Positions 58,174 to 64,000 of a stretch of DNA of 64,000 nucleotides are shown one piece after another; the stretch's first letter is position 1, and every line of letters begins with the position of its first letter. A program made the position numbers and the translations under genes. The notes beneath the pieces are model-generated. The model saw only the letters and a list, made by a program, of their open reading frames with translations. It did no database searches and was not told where the DNA came from. Source of the stretch: Agaricus subrufescens (taxonomy: Eukaryota > Basidiomycota > Agaricomycetes > Agaricales > Agaricaceae); the NCBI GenBank assembly GCA_029945375.1, contig CM057063.1, forward strand, positions 2,477,894 through 2,541,893. Direction: 5' to 3'.

Positions 58174-61100
58174 CAACAAAATGAAACTTTAGCCAGCAAG
58201 TGGCAGATTCAGACGTAGCCGAGTGCGGTCGCCGTAAATCCGATGAGGTAATAATACTTCTCATTCAAAAGTCTGGGAGGAGGGGCCACCCCCCCTCAGC
58301 TTTCAGTCTGTAACTGGGCCATCTTGGAGGACATGTATAATGATTCGCTACGCCATCTAGGTAGCGGGCTTTTCCGCTCGTCAGCGCTACGTTCCATGTC
58401 TAAAATCGGACCAGTTTGTAACATTCCATTCACGGGACAACGAGGACATAAAGTACATTCTGTTGACACCGCGGACTGTGTTTGACAACCGCGCTTGACA
58501 AGTACGGCCAAATTCAAGGGCTCAAACGGAGACGAGTGGGCATATATATGATGAATGGTGTAACCTGGCTTGGGGCAAGAACAAGCAAGGGGTGAGCTTG
58601 GCGTTTGAGACTAGTAAAAGGTGAGATAAAATGTAATTGACATAATGCTTGGCTGGCACTCTTGGAAACCACCTTACCTCACAAGTGTTTTTTATCAGGT
58701 TGACGGATAATAGGTGAACCTGCCGTGTCTAGATGAATACCCCTGAAATGTGACAGGACAACGTTGACTGGGGCCGTTATATCCGAATCTTGACGGGTAT
58801 TGAATATTGACAGTCTAAGATGCTTTCTCCGTTCTCCAGGTTCTCGCAATGATGCTACCATGACAGGGTTGCGCTCGGCTGAGCGATACCACTAATAAAA
58901 TTGTATGACCGTGAGATCACAAATGCACAGTATGATCATGACGCTGGTGGATTATCTCCCTACCCATAGTAAATACGCGGAACAACAGCATGTGCAGAGG
59001 CCTTTTCTTAAAGGGTTAAAAGGGACCACTTCGGTAACACCATTGCTCGCGACAACTCTACAGACCGCCGGGAAATATGATAGGCATCCCCACGAGTGCA
59101 CCGCCACTGGTAGACAAACACACCCGGAGCGAGGTGATTGTCAATCAACGAGGTGCCATGCTCAGGGAAGGGACGGCAGCAATAACGTATAGCCAACTTT
59201 GAATGGACAAAGGCTAAATTAATTCGAGTCTAGATCCTGAAAAAAGGCTCGGGAAATTAGATCTCCTATCTACTCATGAACCACATGAATAAAACGGGGA
59301 ATGTTATGTCTGTTCAAACAAGTCAGAGAATTGAATTGGTAATTCTGGCTCTAAGTTAGGATATGTATAGTCTGAAATTGTCAAAGTTTATGCAATGTAC
59401 TCACATCTTTTCAACATCGAGACACAGCAGATACGAGAAAGGATCGTTTGTTCCGATCCTGTGCCTTAGGAGTCGTATTTCCTTCAGTCACATACTATAC
59501 GCTTGACCCGATTGATAGGTAACGTGTAAGTACAACACAGGAATAACGAATGCCTACTCTAATAGTTTGAGTCTGTTTTTATAGGCCTTGCCAATGATAT
59601 GTACAAACAGTTGTGTTTCAGAATTAGGGTCGCGGTACTACACGGCATAATCTCATATCAAGACAGCAAGGCAGGAGCTTGACAATTTCGTTGGTCATAG
59701 AGGGAGTCGTCCCTCACAGATCGACTGCCCTTACGTCTTCAAGTGACCAATGATTACCATGTAGGTTGATCAGCGGGCTGTTGCGTTTCATTGTTCGTCA
59801 AAAAGTCGAATAAAGGGTTGTTTACACCGGAGACACGTGTACGGGGACCCTCAGATGCACTGCTTTACTCACATCACCCAAATTCTATCAATTGATACTA
59901 GACCAAGCGATAGACACTAAATAATCCACTCTGCATAATGTCATAACATTACTCTACGCTTTGGGAACTAGGTAAGAGTTTGCTCATGTTACATTACCAT
60001 CTGATTTGTTTCTTTTATTCACCGTAACCGACGTAGGATCCCTCCGGAACACTCGATTACAAGACGGATTCGTCCGAACACGGAAATGTTACGCCCCGTA
60101 ACGTCAACATCTTTTTTCCATGCGATATACTAGCGGGTAAGTGCGGCCGGCCAAAACACAGGTGGATCAAAGTGCCGCACATCGAACCCCAAGATGAGCG
60201 TTTCATCCAATCTGTCTTTTATTCCAGTTTCTAGCCGGTTACATCTAACAACTCTATAGAACATATACATACTGCCTGTAAGAGAGAAAGGAGTCGACGC
60301 TAGCCAACCGGACCGGTAGACTCACGATGAACGTGGTTATGACACCAGCAGCTCGCGGGGCGTGTAGTGTCTGAATCTTGGGTTTTCGATTGACAACACC
60401 GAACTCACTGAATCTTTCAAAAGCTGGCCACTCGTAACCCAGGCAAGCTTGGTTACCATCCTCTACAATACTATGTTTTCCGGACGCCAGCACCGGCAGC
60501 TTTGACCCGATGCGGTGATACCCATGCATAAAGTAATCAGAGTTAACTTTCATTCAAGCTAGACCCCCTTTCGACCCTTCACTCCTCGACCTATGTTACC
60601 GAGCCCTTTCCCGCTTCCGTGGTCCCGTCTCCACTGATGCATGATTGATGCTCCACCGCGTCCCGTTTACATCCCGACTCGCAAGGCATCATCTAGCGTC
60701 ATATACATCTTTTGATGGATCCGCGAGCACATGGATTTCAGGTGCGTCAAGGGGTGGATTTGTTGGCCTAAATGATAAGCCAGATATATATTCTCATGGT
60801 TTCCCCATGGCACACGGCCCCAACCGGCTCTATCCTTTTCCACGATAAGATATTCACTGTGTCTGCTATGTCGGAACTTGATTGTAGTTCTACAACTCAT
60901 TGATGGTGATCCCTACAGAAGTTGCGATGGTCGGACGAGCGCTTAAATTTAACGAGCAGAGGTTCGGTAGTGGAAGATCTAACCGAGTGTCTCAAACGCG
61001 ACCAGTGAACTTCTCCTCAGCCGTGGTGGTCCATCAGAATGATTGCCAGAGTGCATATCTGGGGTAGGAACCTTTAATAGAATGTCATAAGTTATTTTTT

Positions 61101-61938
61101 TCAGCAAGTTGTATTTCAGCAACAATTGAACACCGGTGCCATCAAAACATACTACTAGGTCAGACGCCCGCGCAGACTTCGAAATGCCGATGGTGAATTT
61201 CAGGCAGAGAAACCCGCGGGACGACCGCCTATATAATTCGTGCACATGATGCGCGAAAAAAGTCAAGATTTGTCTGCCCTTCCGACGCCATCATCAATAC
61301 CATCACCGGAGTGTCGGACATATGGACGGCCGAGTGTGAGGTCATTTCCTCTGTTGCCGTAGTACGTAACAGCCTAGAACTCCCTCGCTTGTTGATTCCG
61401 CTGTTCGCTGTATCATAGATCTTACGGTTTATCTACAATATCAATCCACCACCCGGAAGGGTCCCCTTCTCCAGAATCAGTGTATGATGGCCCGCCATCT
61501 GTACCAATTTGAAAATGACGTTAGTGATGTATGTGCGGGGTTTGCCTGGGATTTGCTCTTTTCCATCTGTTGAAAAGAACCCTGAGCTCCTGGTAAAAAA
61601 ACCAAGCTGCCGTAGTCCCGTAGCATTCTCTCTGGGATGAGCAATGCCAGCCCTGCGCAACATGTTACGGCTTGGAACTTCGCCGAGTTAAATGTCGAGT
61701 TGATTGATCGGCGAGCATTTTGACTGTGCCCAGGAATGCCGCTTGATTATAGAACGTGCCTATACTTGGGACCATTTCGCTGCAGCCTTATCGAGTTACC
61801 CATGGGTTGATTGGTATTCGGCGACAAGACCTTGAAGAGAGGGATACTAGGCCAGTACGATGGTAAAATGCAGTGTCCGTTGCGTAATGCACCTTTCTCC
61901 AGAACCTATACATCAATGAGTCGAGCTGAACCTAAGTG

Positions 61939-62053
61939 CGCGGGTTTCTGATCCCGCGGGTACAGGACTAACCCGTACCCTCACCCGCCAAGGACCCTTG
62001 TTGGTGTGATAGCGCGGGCACGGGTACGGGTCTGACAAGATTACCCACGGGTT
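61939..62053. repeat. ACCCGT/CGGGTA motif cluster
   Basis: Several copies of ACCCGTACCC, CCCGCGGGTA, GCGGGCACGGGTACGGGT and CCCACGGGTTAC occur on both strands within 115 bp, in otherwise AT-rich DNA. It looks like a short remnant of a simple-motif interspersed repeat. Confidence 0.4.
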
Positions 62054-62951
62054 ACGATCCCTAAATTTGGGTCGAACTTCGTCCCATCATTGCGGAGCGA
62101 CTTCCAAGAAACCTGATAGGCTATTGAAAACAGTCAGTATAACAGATATCTCATCAACATTGACACAATGCAAAAAGAATGTTGAAACGTGGCCCTGGTG
62201 CCCCTGTATTTCTTTAGAAAAATCCAGGTCAGTGTGAGGGACACACTTGTCATTACTAACCGAGGTACATATCTTAGAGTTCCGTTTCTCTAAACAGCCA
62301 AGACGACTGACAACAGACGTTCCCAATCAATAATACGCTGGTATGTTTAATAAAACTATTCTGTCTTCGGACTACCTCTGAATAATGAGTTGAACCTGAG
62401 CAGATCGTGAGTTTGGAGAGGACGGTTCTTCTGGCACTTCTTTCTGGTATAGCAACAGGACGTGGAATGTGTAAGGCACTGGATTAGAAGCGCTTCGTTC
62501 ACTCTCTTCTCCTCGGCGACCTGCCGTAATGAGATAGAAGAGCATTATGTAACACATACAAGTCCAAATATACATTTTCCCTACAAGGTGGGGTGCGCCA
62601 TCAAGTTACGGAATTTACGGGTACCAGCGAACAAGAAATATTCAAGGAGTATGACGGGGATTAAGCTGGAGTAGTAGAAATGAAGTGTCTGCTAAGGAAA
62701 AGCCACGATCGTGATCTCTGACATTTTAAGTCAACCCGGAGTCTCGCGGAGTCTCGGGAGCGTTGTCGTATTTTATCAACTCGGGACTGAGAGGGGATCT
62801 AGATTAGCCCGAGGTAACTGGTATGAGGGATACTCAAGGCGTCAAAGTATTGACTGAATTGTTGATTGGCAGATCTATCAAAACCAGGCTAGGAGATGAT
62901 GATTGTCAAACACCCAAGGAAAAAGGGCTAGAATATGGAATAGTGGATGGA

Positions 62952-62958
62952 TATAAAA
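62952..62958 (+). promoter_or_regulatory. TATA box of the lactonase-like gene
   Basis: ATATAAAA-type site 90-96 bp before the ATG at 63048, a normal distance for a basidiomycete promoter with a short leader. Confidence 0.55.
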
Positions 62959-63047
62959 CAAGGACTCTGAACAAGGTAATCTTTAGTGCTCCTCCTCGTC
63001 ACAAAGCAACTGTCGATTGCCTCGCTCTGCTCCATTCTCTGAGAATC

Positions 63048-64000
63048 ATGAAGCTTGGTTTAACATCAGTCATTCTCTCTATCGCCCTCGCGGTTAGCGC
63101 AACGAACAACTGTTCATGCTCTGGTACTCGACCTGACAGAAATATCGCGCAAAAATCAATAATTTCTTTGGGCGCGGAAGTAGGAGAGATTGTCGGTGCC
63201 GCTTACTGTAAGATTATCTTTTACTGAGGACTTGTTCGTGAGTTGATCCCTCCAACAGTTGCCACAAATAGTCCAACGGGTAACTACCTTGTTGCATCGG
63301 ACATTGGTTCTGATGGCAAAGTGGTAGGATTAACTTTCCAACCTACACTCGTTAAGTGATTAAAATTATTTTTTATCACAGTCGATGAGGACCGCCTACC
63401 ACACTGGCGGTGTCGGTGTCCATGGTGTGCAGCACCCCGAGCCAGTGGCTGACTCCATGTTCAGCCAAGGCTCCGTAAAAGTTTCTCCTACAGGAAACAT
63501 GGTTGCTGTTGTCAACGTCTGTTCATTTCTTCTAATCATAGTTGATTACTCATGCTCATTGATGACGATGTGATGTAGTCTGGTTCCAACACAATTTCCC
63601 TCTTCAGCATCGACCCGACTAACCCCTCGAACCTGACGATGATCGGGACCCCTGTTCCCAGTGGTGGAACATTCCCCGTCTCGGTTGTGTTCAACCAGGC
63701 ATCTGATATGCTCTGTGCGGCAAACGGTGGTTCTATTGATGGTGTCAGGTTAGTGCATTCGATAAATTCATATGGTTTAATCGTACTTACATGAGTTTGT
63801 AGCTGCTTCAAGGTTGACCCAATGACCGGTCTACAACTAAAGGACGATATCCAGCGTCCACTTGGACTAAACCAAACCACCCCTGCCACCGGACCTTTCC
63901 ATACAGCCGGCATGATCTCCTTTACCGAGGACGAGGGCCAGCTCGTGGTGGCGGTCAAGGGTGCACCCCCCGATGAACCTGGACATCTCGCAGTTTTTGA
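63048..64000 (+). CDS. Secreted YbhE/lactonase-like seven-bladed propeller (partial)
   Basis: Exons: 63048-63207, 63259-63323, 63382-63516, 63579-63748, 63803 to beyond 64000; all phases match and the gene continues past the window. Signal peptide MKLGLTSVILSIALAVSA, cleaved near residue 18. Propeller-blade motifs follow: FATNSPTGNYLVASDIGSDG, GGVGVHGV, FSQGSVKVSPTGNMVAVVN, NTISLFSIDPTNPSNLTMIG, FPVSVVFNQASDMLCAANGG and CFKVDPMTGL. This is the fungal extracellular '3-carboxymuconate cyclase-like / lactonase' family. Enzyme activity of the secreted fungal members is not well established. Donors and acceptors are standard, with introns of 51-62 nt. Confidence 0.88.

Larger units (their letters stand above)
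58174..63047. other. Gene-poor stretch, 4.9 kb
   Basis: I found no domain, no splice-linked exon chain and no RNA gene. Only short scattered frames occur. The last 100 bp contain the lactonase promoter, and a GC-rich motif cluster lies at 61939-62053. Confidence 0.45.

Noticed and set aside
63536..63958. 140-codon minus-strand frame
   Set aside because: Shadow of the lactonase-like exons, which splice in phase and match a known family.
1..64000. CRISPR arrays, rRNA, tRNA and operons
   Set aside because: No direct-repeat/spacer pattern, no tRNA T-loop/anticodon arrangement and no rRNA stretch were found by eye. Gene structure is eukaryotic, so operons are not expected. A tRNAscan run would be decisive for tRNAs.

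Overview
The window is a filamentous basidiomycete (Agaricomycetes-type) chromosome segment. Genes are split by many short introns (about 45-65 nt, GT..AG with CTRAY-like branch sites), lie on both strands without operons, and belong to families typical of mushrooms: NACHT NTPase remnants, PPO-type tyrosinase, 4-TM MARVEL-like proteins, F-box/LRR proteins, SAM methyltransferase remnants and a secreted YbhE-like lactonase. I rebuilt gene models by hand. Except where an entry says otherwise, every exon chain listed keeps a single open frame across all splice junctions.

Layout. 0.8-2.5 kb: decayed NACHT NTPase (-). 3.6-34 kb: mostly conserved housekeeping genes: PPS1-like dual-specificity phosphatase (-), DUF2415-like WD40 protein (+), coiled-coil/TM protein (-) sharing a 141-bp divergent promoter with mitochondrial ATM1 (+), two tandem dead methyltransferase copies (-), a ZCCHC9-like four-zinc-knuckle protein (+), PGS1 (-), a small unknown protein (+), a multi-pass membrane protein (-) and COQ4 (-). 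ATM1, PGS1 and COQ4 are all mitochondrial.

35.6-43.1 kb holds the most interesting block, an apparent ADP-ribosylation gene cluster. It contains a four-zinc-finger protein without a catalytic domain (-), a NADAR-domain protein (-), a PARP-like ADP-ribosyltransferase (ART) without fingers (+), a zinc-finger ART with a divergent active site (-) and a four-finger ART with recognisable H and Y motifs (+). The same CxxC...[FY]CxxxC finger recurs in three of the five. NADAR proteins are known ADP-ribose-related enzymes (removal of ADP-ribose from guanine), so writers and a possible eraser sit side by side.

43.4-64 kb: 4-TM protein (-), tyrosinase (+), galactokinase (+), a transposon-like nested inverted repeat, a 2OG-Fe(II) oxygenase with a one-base frameshift (+), F-box protein (-), a glutamine-amidotransferase relic with 10-aa repeats (-), a 161-bp MITE with 9-bp target duplications, about 5 kb without recognisable genes, and the 5' part of a secreted lactonase-like gene (+) that runs off the end.
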